Positions 53,487-61,464 of a stretch of 64,000 bases of DNA are shown one piece after another. This stretch comes from VAZQ01 sp963702695 (GTDB lineage Bacteria; Pseudomonadota; Alphaproteobacteria; Rhizobiales; Xanthobacteraceae). The stretch is from contig CAVPDS010000008.1 of NCBI GenBank assembly GCA_963702695.1, positions 124,001 through 188,000 of the forward strand. The letters run 5' to 3'. Below the pieces are notes generated by a model. The model was given only the letters and a program-made list of their open reading frames with translations. It did no database searches and was not told where the DNA came from. Every line of letters starts with the position of its first letter. The stretch's first letter is position 1. A program made the translations under genes and the position numbers.

Positions 53487-53702
53487 CTAATCCGAAGTGA
53501 GAGCCGCGGGCGCCAGCCGCGGCCAGGCCCGCAATAACGCTTCGTGTGCGACCTCCGTGACGACGCGGCTGTCGGAGGCGCGCTCGGCCATCACCACAAG
53601 CCGCCAGGGATGGTCGGCAAGACGTGAGGCCAGCGACCATTCAGCCTCGGCGCATTCGTCGCGGACCGCTTGCCGGCGCACTGGTTCGCCTTCCGCCGGC
53701 AC
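53487..53702 (-). pseudogene. nSTAND-type NTPase, fragment
   Basis: A 71-codon frame on the minus strand reads EGEPVRRQAVRDECAEAEWS, DHPWRLVVMAERASDSRVVT and EVAHEALLRAWPRLAPAA. The AHEALLRxWPRL block is characteristic of nSTAND1 domains that precede WD40 or TPR repeats in large bacterial signalling proteins. Nothing before or after it in any frame continues the protein. Debris. Confidence 0.55.
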
Positions 53703-53774
53703 GATCGCTAGCTAGTAAGAACGTGCTACTTTCCTCCGGAAGTTGGTCTGAGGGCAAGTGGCTGGGAGGATGTG

Positions 53775-54253
53775 ATGAACTTTCATCGCCGAGAGTTTCT
53801 GCATGTGGCCGCAGCCGCTGCCGCGCTTCCGTTGGCACCACATGTCGCGCGAGCGCAGGCCTATCCATCGCGGCCGGTACGCATCGTCGTTGGTTTCCCG
53901 CCCGGCGGCCCGAACGACATCGTCGCACGTCTGATCGGTCGCCATCTCTCAGAACGCCTTCACCAGCCGTTCGTCATAGAAAACCGACCGGGTGCCGGCA
54001 GCAACATAGCGGTCGAAGCCGTCGTTCGCGCTGCCCGGATGGTCATACCCTCGTGCTGTTGAGTACGGCCAACCCAATTAATAGTTCGCTTTATCAAAAA
54101 CTGTCGTTCAACCTGCTGCGCGATATCATCCCCGTGGCCGCCATTGCTATCGTGCCGAATGTTCTTGAAGTGAACCCCGATCTTCCAATCAAAAGCGTTC
54201 CCGAACTGATTGGGTACGCGAAGACGAACCCGGGCAAGGAATTTGCCCATTAG
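53775..54253 (+). pseudogene. Bug/TctC solute-binding protein, frameshifted and truncated
   Basis: It starts MNFHRREFLHVAAAAAALPL (Tat-like signal) with YPSRPVRIVVGFPPGGPNDI and VIENRPGAGSNIAVEAVVRA, as in Bug proteins. At about 54034-54036 the run ccc lacks one C of the expected cccc. The frame then continues DGHTLVLLSTANPINSSLYQ and PVAAIAIVPNVLEVNPDLPI and stops after NPGKEFAH. That is about 155 of the usual 320 residues, so the second half is gone. A ggagga ribosome site survives. Confidence 0.85.
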
Positions 54254-54534
54254 CTGCCGTGCTCGTGTTTAGCCCCATTTGACAGGCTAAGTCATTGACG
54301 CACCACCTGGTATCTACTTCCCTAGGGACTGCAACGTGCGTAGCGCGAGACTGCTCGGTCCCTTCAGAAGCAGTTTTTGCGCACCCAAGTCCGTCAGCCA
54401 TTGGGCTACTCAATCCGTTTGCCGCTGTTCGCGAATGTTCACTGTGGTGCGCGTTCTGCTGCTAGGGCAGCCGCTAGGGCACTAGCAGGTCGCCTGGAAA
54501 ATGTCGTGGATGTTCAGGACGTTAGGATTGCTGA
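54254..54534. other. Gene-free stretch at the 3' end of tRNA-Ser
   Basis: No gene is recognised. The stretch has mixed composition and lies exactly where an island inserted at the tRNA would begin. No second copy of the tRNA 3' end and no integrase could be found by eye. Confidence 0.45.
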
Positions 54535-54625
54535 TGGCGGAAGGGGAGGGATTCGAACCCCCGAGGGAGCGTAACCCCCTGCCGGTTTTCAAGACCGGTG
54601 CCTTAAACCACTCGGCCACCCTTCC
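54535..54625 (-). tRNA. tRNA-Ser (anticodon TGA)
   Basis: Read on the minus strand, the acceptor GGAAGGG pairs with CCCTTCC, followed by G and an encoded CCA. The anticodon arm CCGGTCTTGAAAACCGG contains TGA (bases 54589-54591 as tca on the plus strand). A long variable arm (GCAGGGGGTTACGCTCCCTC) is diagnostic of tRNA-Ser, and the T-loop is GGTTCGAATCC. The 3' end faces the degraded region to the left. Confidence 0.97.
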
Positions 54626-54725
54626 GTCCCAGGTCCTCAAGGATCGGGAATGAGCTACTACCTAGAGCATTTTCAGGAAGAGGGGACACCAGTTTCCGCA
54701 GAAAATGAGACCGCTCAAGAAGATT

Positions 54726-54761
54726 GAGCGCTTTCCGATTCCATTGAATCGGAAAGCGCTC
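54726..54761. repeat. Perfect palindrome in a repeat cluster
   Basis: GAGCGCTTTCCGATT - CCATTG - AATCGGAAAGCGCTC: a 15-bp perfect inverted repeat. It sits among other repeat-like pieces: 54663-54720 (agagcattttcagg...) and 54805-54845 (gcttttcggatcatgc, related to the 56-bp unit at 16847). No gene lies between the tRNA and 54863. Confidence 0.85.
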
Positions 54762-54862
54762 CGACGGCTGGTCCGGTTGAATTGGACGCCAGCCTTGTGC
54801 ACCGTCTTTTCCGAAAGCCGGGTTCTGCTTTTCGGATCATGCCCCCGCACGCCAGGCAGCGG

Positions 54863-55276
54863 TCACGGCCCGGCTGCCTTTGTGCAAATGGCGACAAGCG
54901 GATTGTTCGCGGCGCCGCGTCCCCTGCAGGTCGCGGATTTCTCGGACGGGAAGTTGGTCGCGTTCCTGTTGGCGCCGCACCAGGCGGTCACGACAATCTC
55001 GTCGTCCTCGCACTGCACGGTGCAGCCCTGGGGATTGCAGGTCGAACGGACGAGGTGGAGCGGAGCGCTCGCGGTGCCGGCCGGCCCGGCGGGACCTTCG
55101 GGGCCGCGCGGACCGGCTGGACCAGCGGGCCCTGCCGTTCCGGACGGGCCGGGAGGTCCGGCATTGCCTTGAGGTCCCGCCGGCCCGGGATCGCCCGTCG
55201 GTCCTTGTGGACCTTGCCCACAAGCTCCCAACGTGAGTGCGAGGACGGACATCAGAGCCAAGGTGCGAAGGTCCAT
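54863..55276 (-). CDS. Collagen-like lipoprotein
   Basis: A 137-residue lipoprotein: signal LALMSVLALTLGAC with the lipobox LGAC. About 15 Gly-X-Y triplets follow (QGPQGPTGDPGPAGPQGNAG, then GPPGPSGTAGPAGPAGPRGP), as in a short collagen-like triple helix. The C-terminal part of about 65 residues has five Cys and ends VAICTKAAGP. Gly-X-Y domains in bacteria can trimerise. The C-terminal domain is not recognised. A ggaag ribosome site precedes ATG 55276. Confidence 0.8.
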   Translation of the reverse strand: MDLRTLALMSVLALTLGACGQGPQGPTGDPGPAGPQGNAGPPGPSGTAGPAGPAGPRGPEGPAGPAGTASAPLHLVRSTCNPQGCTVQCEDDEIVVTAWCGANRNATNFPSEKSATCRGRGAANNPLVAICTKAAGP

Positions 55277-55398
55277 GAGGTCTTCCTTACCCAAATGTCG
55301 CCCCGTGCGGCGCAACATTGACACCGCCAAGAGATTTCCGCCATTCCGATTGTCAGGCGGCGCCTTCAAATACGCGTCGTGTTTGACTTGCCCGGGAT

Positions 55399-55992
55399 TT
55401 ATCGCACTGACAGCTTGCCCTGGTCGCTGACCAGCCGTTTGACCAGCGCGTCGGTAATTTGGTCCGGTAGACCGAGGCTGGAGAGCTTCCAGCCGCTTCC
55501 CGACAGCGACAGATGGATGCGGAACTGCTCAGCGAGTGGACGATCAGGTGGGAACGAGGTGTCGAACGTTCCGATCCCGAAATGGGAATTCATGAAAATC
55601 GACCAGGCGTTTCCGAGCGCATCCGGTTGGAGCCCGTAAAGTCCGCCGGGTGCAGCGTCCGGCACCACAGCGCCCGGCCACCCGGAGTGAAGAAGCTCGG
55701 CCAGCCTCTCCGGCGTGATTAGCCGCTCGACGATCGGGTCGGCCACCGAGCCGGCCAGGCTGGCAGCGAAGCTGTTGGGATTGATCTTGGAACCCGTCAC
55801 GCGGATGTAGGCGGTGACGACCTGGCTCGTGAGCGAGCGCCGCAGCGATGGGAAATCGACGCGCTCGGAGATTCCCGCAACGTCGCTCGCCTGCGCGGCT
55901 TTCGCCAGGTCGTACAAGGCGTAGACCGGCCAGATGGCGCTCACCAGCCAAGCCAGCACCAACACCAATACAACGGCAATTGTCCTGAACAT
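55399..55992 (-). CDS. DUF2939 membrane-anchored protein
   Basis: A 197-residue protein with one N-terminal membrane helix (MFRTIAVVLVLVLAWLVSAI). A DUF2939 domain follows, starting WPVYALYDLAKAAQASDVAG with VDFPSLRRSLTSQVVTAYIR. The rest is soluble and probably periplasmic, ending SDQGKLSVR. Function unknown. The frame is open 53 codons upstream; ATG 55992 is chosen because the membrane helix begins there. Confidence 0.8.
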   Translation of the reverse strand: MFRTIAVVLVLVLAWLVSAIWPVYALYDLAKAAQASDVAGISERVDFPSLRRSLTSQVVTAYIRVTGSKINPNSFAASLAGSVADPIVERLITPERLAELLHSGWPGAVVPDAAPGGLYGLQPDALGNAWSIFMNSHFGIGTFDTSFPPDRPLAEQFRIHLSLSGSGWKLSSLGLPDQITDALVKRLVSDQGKLSVR

Positions 55993-56168
55993 GACGTTCA
56001 AGTGAATTCGCAATAGGGCACATTTAGGGCGCGCAAACAGGCCGAACTGCAGCCTTTCCGGCGCTTGCGCGTGTTGAAATGCCTTGGCGGCGGGGCGGAA
56101 AATGCTCATGCTTGCCGCTTGAGCGCCGTGGCCGTGACGCACGGCGGTCACTCAGGGAGGAATCAAAA

Positions 56169-58025
56169 ATGGATTTCATCATGAACAGGCACGTCGCGCT
56201 CGCAGCGCTGGCGCTCGTTGCCGGCGCATCCCCGGCGTGGGCGCAGACGCCGCCGCTCTCGGCCTGCAACACCGAGCCGAAGGCCGCGGCTTGTTCTGCG
56301 GTGCGCGGCGATCGCGCCGACGGCTGGGCCGCGCAAAGCCGCGCCGAGGTGATGGCCCCGCACGCCATGGTGACGACGAGTCAGCCGCTCGCCGCCCAAG
56401 CCGGCCTGCAGATGATGAAGAACGGCGGCAACGCCATCGACGCCGCGGTGACCGCCGCAGCGGTGCTCAACCTGGTCGAGCCGATGAACACCGGCGTCGC
56501 CGGCGACCTGTTCGCGATCATTTATGTCGCCAAGGAGAAGAAGGTCTACACGCTCAACGCCAGCGGCATGGCGCCGAGCGGCGCCACCCTCGAACATTAC
56601 AATTCGCTCGGCTATCACTGGGATTCAAATAACTGGGGCCCGGGTTCGGGCATGCCGCGGTTCGGCATCCTTTCGGTGACCGTGCCCGGGAGCGCCTGGG
56701 GTTGGGACGAAGTGCTCAGGCGGTTCGGCAAGAAGAGCTTCAAGGAGACTCTGCAGCCGGCGATCGATTATGCGGAGAACGGATTTCCGATCTCCCAGCG
56801 CATCGCCAACGATTGGCATCTTCCGAATGCGCTGCCGCTGCAGAAGTGCTGCACCGAGCAGGATCCGGATTCGATCAAGACCTGGTATATCGACGGCAAG
56901 CGCCCCGTGGCCGGACAGATATTCAGGAATCCCGAACTCGCGAAGACGTTCCGGCTCATGCAGAAGGGCGGAGCGGCTGCGTTCTACAAGGGCGAGATCG
57001 CGCGCGCGATCGTCGCCAAGTCGAAGGCGCTCGGCGGCAGCATGACCATGGAGGACCTCGCCAACTACAAGGGCGAGTGGGTCGAGGCCGCGACCACCAA
57101 TCACCAAGGCTACGACGTGCTCGAACTGCCGCCGCCGTCGCAAGCCTGGGCCGCCGACGAGATACTCAACATCCTCGAAGTCTGCATGCCGAAGTGGGCG
57201 CCCGGGCAGACGCTCGCTACGCTTGGACCGCGCAGCCCGAAATACTGGCATCTCGTGGTCGAAGCGAAGAAGCTCGCCTATCGCGATCTCTATACCTTCA
57301 ACGCCGATCCGAACTTCGTGAAGGTGCCCACCGACCGGCTGCTCTCGAAGGCATACGCTGAGTCTCTGTGCGGCCATGTCGATCCCGACAAGGCCTCGCC
57401 GACCGGACCGCGGGCCGGAACCGATCTCGCCGCCGGCGACACCATCGTGCTGTCGACCGCCGACAGCGAAGGCAACATGGTGTCGTGGGTCAACAGCAAC
57501 TTCGCCGGGTTCGGCTCCGGCCTCACCGTGCCGGGCTACGGCTTCATCCTGCACAATCGCGGCGGGCTGTTCACGCTCAACCCCGACAGCCCGAACGTGA
57601 TCGCGCCGCACAAGCGGCCGTTCAACACGCTCGCCGCCGGCTTCGTGATGAAGGACAAGAACCCGCTGATGACCATCCTGTTGATGGGCGGTGACATGCA
57701 GGCGCAAGGCCACGCCCAGGCGCTGGTCAACGTGCTCGATCTCGGCGCCAACCTGCAGGCCGCAACCGACATGGCGCGGTTCCGGCACAATCAGGTGCCG
57801 AATGTGCTGGAATTGGAGACCGAGCTTTACAATCTCGTCGGCGCGAGGCTCACCGAAATGGGTCACAAGGTCGTGCCGGTCAACGGCTCGGCCGTCGGCG
57901 GCTATCAGTCGATCATGTTCGTGCGGAGCAGCGAGCTGTCTACGCCGGGGAAGCGGCCGGGACTCGGCGGCTACTATCGCGCCGGCTCCGACCATCGCAA
58001 GGACGGTCAGGCGGTCGGCTGGTAG
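56169..58025 (+). CDS. Exported gamma-glutamyltransferase
   Basis: A 618-residue gamma-glutamyltransferase-family N-terminal nucleophile hydrolase with signal peptide (ALAALALVAGASPAWAQ). The large-subunit block NGGNAIDAAVTAAAVLNLVE and PGSAWGWDEVLRRFG are typical. Autocleavage is expected before Thr425 in AAGDTIVLSTADSEGNMVSW, leaving a small subunit of about 190 residues with the catalytic Thr at its N-terminus. This cleavage block is a common variant of the TTH form. The late MGGDMQAQGHAQALVN is also conserved. The enzyme would transfer or hydrolyse gamma-glutamyl groups in the periplasm. Agggagg precedes the ATG. Confidence 0.92.
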   Translation: MDFIMNRHVALAALALVAGASPAWAQTPPLSACNTEPKAAACSAVRGDRADGWAAQSRAEVMAPHAMVTTSQPLAAQAGLQMMKNGGNAIDAAVTAAAVLNLVEPMNTGVAGDLFAIIYVAKEKKVYTLNASGMAPSGATLEHYNSLGYHWDSNNWGPGSGMPRFGILSVTVPGSAWGWDEVLRRFGKKSFKETLQPAIDYAENGFPISQRIANDWHLPNALPLQKCCTEQDPDSIKTWYIDGKRPVAGQIFRNPELAKTFRLMQKGGAAAFYKGEIARAIVAKSKALGGSMTMEDLANYKGEWVEAATTNHQGYDVLELPPPSQAWAADEILNILEVCMPKWAPGQTLATLGPRSPKYWHLVVEAKKLAYRDLYTFNADPNFVKVPTDRLLSKAYAESLCGHVDPDKASPTGPRAGTDLAAGDTIVLSTADSEGNMVSWVNSNFAGFGSGLTVPGYGFILHNRGGLFTLNPDSPNVIAPHKRPFNTLAAGFVMKDKNPLMTILLMGGDMQAQGHAQALVNVLDLGANLQAATDMARFRHNQVPNVLELETELYNLVGARLTEMGHKVVPVNGSAVGGYQSIMFVRSSELSTPGKRPGLGGYYRAGSDHRKDGQAVGW

Positions 58026-58042
58026 GCGCATTCAACGAAGGA

Positions 58043-58068
58043 CGGCGGCGACTTCGAGGTCGCCGCCG
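58043..58068. terminator. Hairpin between convergent genes
   Basis: Perfect 10-bp stem CGGCGGCGAC / GTCGCCGCCG with loop TTCGAG. It lies 18 bases after the gamma-glutamyltransferase stop and 28 before the convergent gene's stop. No T-tract. Confidence 0.6.
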
Positions 58069-58095
58069 CATCGGGTCAGGCGTTGGCGCCTGCGT

Positions 58096-58656
58096 TCACT
58101 TCGCGCGGCGCCAATCGATTTCGCTGCGATTGCCGCCCTCCGACGAGGCTGGATTGACGTATACCAGCACGTCGTCGGTAATGGCGGTGATCTGCTGCTT
58201 CTGCTGAGTCCCGTCCCAATTGGGGAACGAACTCCCATCGATCCGGAACGTCAGGGTCTTGTCGCCTTCGTTCAGCGTGTACCGCCCGAAATGGGAGATC
58301 ATGCCCTGGACGGCAGCCTTGTTTTCCGCGTCCGTTCCCTTGAGGCGAGAATTGGCCGCGAATTTCGACCGGATGTCGCGCATGATCTGCAACGAATAGC
58401 GTCCGTCCGGTCCGATCATCAGCATGCCCTTGGCGTTGGGGCCATAGTCCGGCGTCCGCGTGCCATCGGAACCGACATCGTCCACCAGGAGCAAAGTCCA
58501 GGTGCCGACGATCAGGTCCTTCATCGGCTTCGGCGGCGGTGCCGGCTGTTGTTGTTGCGGCGGACGCGGCGGTTGTTGGGCTGTGGCGGCGCCCGCAAAC
58601 AGCGACAGCGCCAGTGCCGTCGTGGCCGAGATCATCAGAATGGTTCGCCTCGTCAT
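58096..58656 (-). CDS. Secreted lipocalin-like protein
   Basis: A 186-residue protein with signal peptide (ALALSLFAGAATAQ). A Pro/Gln-rich spacer (QPPRPPQQQQPAPPPKP) and a lipocalin-like domain follow, starting DLIVGTWTLLLVDDVGSDGT with GMLMIGPDGRYSLQIMRD and GRYTLNEGDKTLTFRIDGSS. This matches the Lipocalin_5 type of small beta-barrel proteins. Ligand unknown. It is downstream of, and in line with, another secreted-protein gene. Confidence 0.82.
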   Translation of the reverse strand: MTRRTILMISATTALALSLFAGAATAQQPPRPPQQQQPAPPPKPMKDLIVGTWTLLLVDDVGSDGTRTPDYGPNAKGMLMIGPDGRYSLQIMRDIRSKFAANSRLKGTDAENKAAVQGMISHFGRYTLNEGDKTLTFRIDGSSFPNWDGTQQKQQITAITDDVLVYVNPASSEGGNRSEIDWRRAK

Positions 58657-58692
58657 TGCTTTCCTCCTTTCACTTCTTTCACTTCGCAGTCC

Positions 58693-59019
58693 TTACTGCT
58701 TGCGCCATTGCGTGCCATCTGACCATTGGATCAGGTGAGCATCGGAGGAGATCGAGCCGAGCATGTTCCAGGGCGGTCCGGCGCTGGCCGAAACTGCGCT
58801 CGTCACTGTGGCTTCCCCGGCCTCTCCCTTCTCGTTCTTGAAATCGAGCTTCGCACCCGATTGGGACACGGTGAAGGTCTGGCCGTTCCTGCACGGGCTC
58901 GGTTCCGGCTCGCAGCGATAAGTGCCGGCGAGGTTCGGAAGCTGTTGCGCCTGCGCGATGCCGGCGATTCCGCTGAGCGCCCCTAGAGCGACGATCGAGA
59001 TCAAGACGGGCTTGAGCAT
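58693..59019 (-). CDS. Small secreted protein of unknown function
   Basis: A 108-residue protein with a signal peptide (ISIVALGALSGIAGIAQAQ). The mature part is AGTYRCEPEPSPCRNGQTFT followed by VSQSGAKLDFKNEKGEAGEA and SDAHLIQWSDGTQWRK, with two Cys likely to form a disulfide. The beta-rich pattern resembles small proteins that test substrate or copper binding, but no family is assigned. Aaggagaaagta precedes the ATG. It lies 36 bases upstream of the lipocalin-like gene and is probably co-transcribed. Confidence 0.72.
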   Translation of the reverse strand: MLKPVLISIVALGALSGIAGIAQAQQLPNLAGTYRCEPEPSPCRNGQTFTVSQSGAKLDFKNEKGEAGEATVTSAVSASAGPPWNMLGSISSDAHLIQWSDGTQWRKQ

Positions 59020-59267
59020 TACTTTCTCCTTCAATTGTAAAATTCAGCACGACGCCCCGCTGCCGCCAGAGTAAGCCAGTCCTGGGAATGCCGATCGAAT
59101 TGCGCTTGGCGGCGCGGCGCAAAAGCATCCTCCCTCGGCCAAATTGCTTCGTTCGGCCAACGAGTCAGCACCAGCTTGGCTCGGGCTCCTACAAGTTAAT
59201 CCAGGGCAGCCCGACGCGCAAAGGCAAATCAAATTCGAGTGTGTACCGGAAGGTCGCATCCTCACGT
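59020..59267. other. Intergenic stretch, no supported gene
   Basis: Lies between two minus-strand genes. It contains the promoter side of the secreted-protein gene at 58693. No motif or repeat recognised. Confidence 0.4.
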
Positions 59268-60101
59268 TTACTTCGCTGGACCGAAGTACTTCAAATCCGG
59301 CGGCGGCTGATTTTTGCGCGTGGGCATCAGCAGGCGATTGCCGTCCATGTAATAGGTCTCTTTGCCGAGGACGAGGTAGCGATTGGCCTCGTTGCAGACC
59401 TCCTCGGTCCAGACCGGATGGCGCTCGCGGTTGTAGCTGCGCGTTACCGTCCAGGGACGCGTGAACGCGTGATCGAAAGTCGTGATCTGATCGCGCAGAA
59501 TGTTGGGGTTTGCTTTGTCGAGAAAAAGCCGTTCCTTCACGATCGTCTGGTTGTCGCTGTGCAAGGGCAGGCCGCCGGCATCTAGCCCGCGCGGCCCCTT
59601 GAATCCGCGGGTCTCCACTTCGAGCACCTCGAAGCGGCCGTCGCCATCCTCGTCGAGCCATTTGCCGATGGAGTAGCCCCAGAACGAAGGCCGCAGCGTC
59701 GCCGGCCAGTCGCGCCCGTCGGTGTAGATGCGGCGGAACTCGGTCAGATGGTCGCTGCGCATGTAGGTGATGTCGGGCATCACGATGAATTCGAGCGGGT
59801 CGTACGCGATCATCACCCGCGGCATGCCGGCCGGCAGGCATCGCACCTGCGGATTGTAGGCTTGGCCGCCGGAGTTCTGATCGGCCATGTTGGCCTCGAA
59901 CACCGCCTGATATTCCGCCGTCAGCGGCGCCTCCTGCCGCAGCCCGGAAGGCTTGGTCGGATCCCATTGCGCCGCGCCCGGCCGCCGCCATCCCCCTTTC
60001 AGGTCGGGATACTTCGCGTCGTCGAAGGCTTGGGCCGTAGAGACGATCATGCACAAAGCCGCCGCCAGCGCGACGCGGCCGATCGAGCTTCGGACGAGCA
60101 T
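59268..60101 (-). CDS. Hypothetical exported protein
   Basis: A 277-residue secreted protein with signal peptide (VALAAALCMIVSTAQA). It contains a PDLKGGWRRPGAAQWDPTKP start, RCLPAGMPRVMIAYDPLEFI, TYMRSDHLTEFRRIYTDGRD and FDHAFTRPWTVTRSYNRERH. Many proteins with LxGxWxR...PxGxPR..........YxDGR blocks are encoded near degradation genes in alphaproteobacteria but remain uncharacterised. Probably periplasmic. Divergent from the diheme cytochrome c gene; a shared function is possible. Confidence 0.78.
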   Translation of the reverse strand: MLVRSSIGRVALAAALCMIVSTAQAFDDAKYPDLKGGWRRPGAAQWDPTKPSGLRQEAPLTAEYQAVFEANMADQNSGGQAYNPQVRCLPAGMPRVMIAYDPLEFIVMPDITYMRSDHLTEFRRIYTDGRDWPATLRPSFWGYSIGKWLDEDGDGRFEVLEVETRGFKGPRGLDAGGLPLHSDNQTIVKERLFLDKANPNILRDQITTFDHAFTRPWTVTRSYNRERHPVWTEEVCNEANRYLVLGKETYYMDGNRLLMPTRKNQPPPDLKYFGPAK

Positions 60102-60374
60102 TCCATTCCTCCCCAGGGCCGACCTCTGCGCTCAGACCAACGTGGAAAGCCAGCGCCACGAGACGCGCGAGACGGCCGACGATTCCGACATCTCCGGAAG
60201 GGTGATCCGGCCCGTTGGATCAGGCACTTCCGATCAGGTTAGCGCAAGGGGCGGGGGCAGAGAAAGAGCCTGCCCGGCGGCGCGATGCTCACTTGTTCGT
60301 GCATCTCCATGAACATATGCTCGCGAGTGCACAGCGCCTCTCGCAAAGGGCGCAAATAAGCTGGAGGGAACCTC

Positions 60375-61313
60375 ATGCGGATTTTCATCGGTGTGATGGC
60401 GCTTGCATTGGTGCCATTTGTCGCAGCGGCGGCGGATCGCCCCGACTGGGCCTTTCCGCCGAAGACGCCGGGCCCAGCCGTCGTGCTGCCGCCGGATGAC
60501 GGCAAGCCCAAGCAGGTCCCCGGCAGCGCCAAGAGCTTCACGCAGAAGCAGATCGACAGCCAGATGGGTCCGCCGGATTGGTTCCCCGATGAGCATCCGC
60601 CCTTGCCGGAGGTGGTGGCCCACGGCAACGGCAAGACGGTGCGCGCCTGCATGGGCTGCCACCTGCCGCAGGGCCACGGACACCCGGAGAATTCTCGCCT
60701 GCCGGGAGGGACCGCGGCCTACCTCGCGCGCGAACTCGCCGACTTCAAGAGCGGCGCCCGCAAAGGCGAGGGCGCCGGCGCCATGATCACCTTCGCGCAG
60801 TATCTCACCCCCGAAGAGATCAAGACCTCCACCGAATATTTCGCCAGCCTCAAGCCGATGCGCTGGACCCGCGTGGTCGAGGCTGACACGGTGCCGAAGA
60901 GCTTCTTCAAGGGCACGCGGCGGCTGCCGATCCCCGGTGGGGAAACCGAGCCGCTCGGCAACCGCATCATCGAACTGCCCGAGGACATGGAGCGCGTGGA
61001 GTTGCGCGATCCGCACTCCGGCTTCATCTCCTATGTGCCGCGCGGTAGCGTGGCCAAGGGGCAGACCCTGGTGGCGACCGGCGGCGGCAAGACACTGCCG
61101 TGTGTGATCTGTCACGGGCCGGCGCTCAAGGGATTGGGCGACATCCCCGCGCTGGCGGGCCGCTCACCCGGCATGATCGCGCGCCAGCTCTATTACATGC
61201 AGACCGGCGACCGCAGCGGCCCCTCGATGGCGCTGATGAAGGCGGTGGTGGAAAAGATCAACGGCGACGACATCCTGGCGATCGCCGCCTACGTGGCTTC
61301 GCTCGATCCGTGA
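60375..61313 (+). CDS. Diheme cytochrome c
   Basis: A 312-residue periplasmic protein with signal peptide (IGVMALALVPFVAAAA) and two heme-binding motifs, CMGCH (Cys92-His96) and CVICH (Cys243-His247). Two class I cytochrome c domains are separated by about 100 residues containing ETEPLGNRIIELPEDMERVE. The arrangement is that of diheme cytochromes (c4-like or electron acceptors of dehydrogenases). No dehydrogenase is adjacent, but the exported molybdenum hydroxylase elsewhere in the window could need such a carrier; that is speculation. Ggagggaacctc precedes the ATG. Confidence 0.9.
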   Translation: MRIFIGVMALALVPFVAAAADRPDWAFPPKTPGPAVVLPPDDGKPKQVPGSAKSFTQKQIDSQMGPPDWFPDEHPPLPEVVAHGNGKTVRACMGCHLPQGHGHPENSRLPGGTAAYLARELADFKSGARKGEGAGAMITFAQYLTPEEIKTSTEYFASLKPMRWTRVVEADTVPKSFFKGTRRLPIPGGETEPLGNRIIELPEDMERVELRDPHSGFISYVPRGSVAKGQTLVATGGGKTLPCVICHGPALKGLGDIPALAGRSPGMIARQLYYMQTGDRSGPSMALMKAVVEKINGDDILAIAAYVASLDP

Positions 61314-61339
61314 GCGCGGGGGCGGCGCCCGCTCTTTCA

Positions 61340-61379
61340 CCGGCCGCCGGGCGCCGAAAAGCGCGGCATCGGCGGCCGG
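61340..61379. terminator. Hairpin between convergent genes
   Basis: Perfect 10-bp stem CCGGCCGCCG (61340-61349) / CGGCGGCCGG (61370-61379) around a 20-base loop. No T-tract follows directly; the sequence tcattcttcatt lies 6 bases further. Moderate evidence only. Confidence 0.45.
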
Positions 61380-61464
61380 TCAGATCATTCTTCATTGCAC
61401 ATGGATAGGTCGTCGTCGGCGCCCGCCGACGTCGGGCTTGATGAATATCCGAGGCAAAGGCTTG

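Noticed and set aside
53326..53640. A Cys-rich minus-strand frame after sulfatase 4 (ending ADSDYPVRFPEYC)
   Set aside because: No start signal and no family match. It overlaps the nSTAND fragment in another frame, so I cannot call it a gene.
57441..57443. Gamma-glutamyltransferase thought to lack the catalytic threonine context (TTH absent)
   Set aside because: The GDTIVLSTAD block is a common variant in this branch of the family and keeps the nucleophile Thr425, so nothing is unusual.
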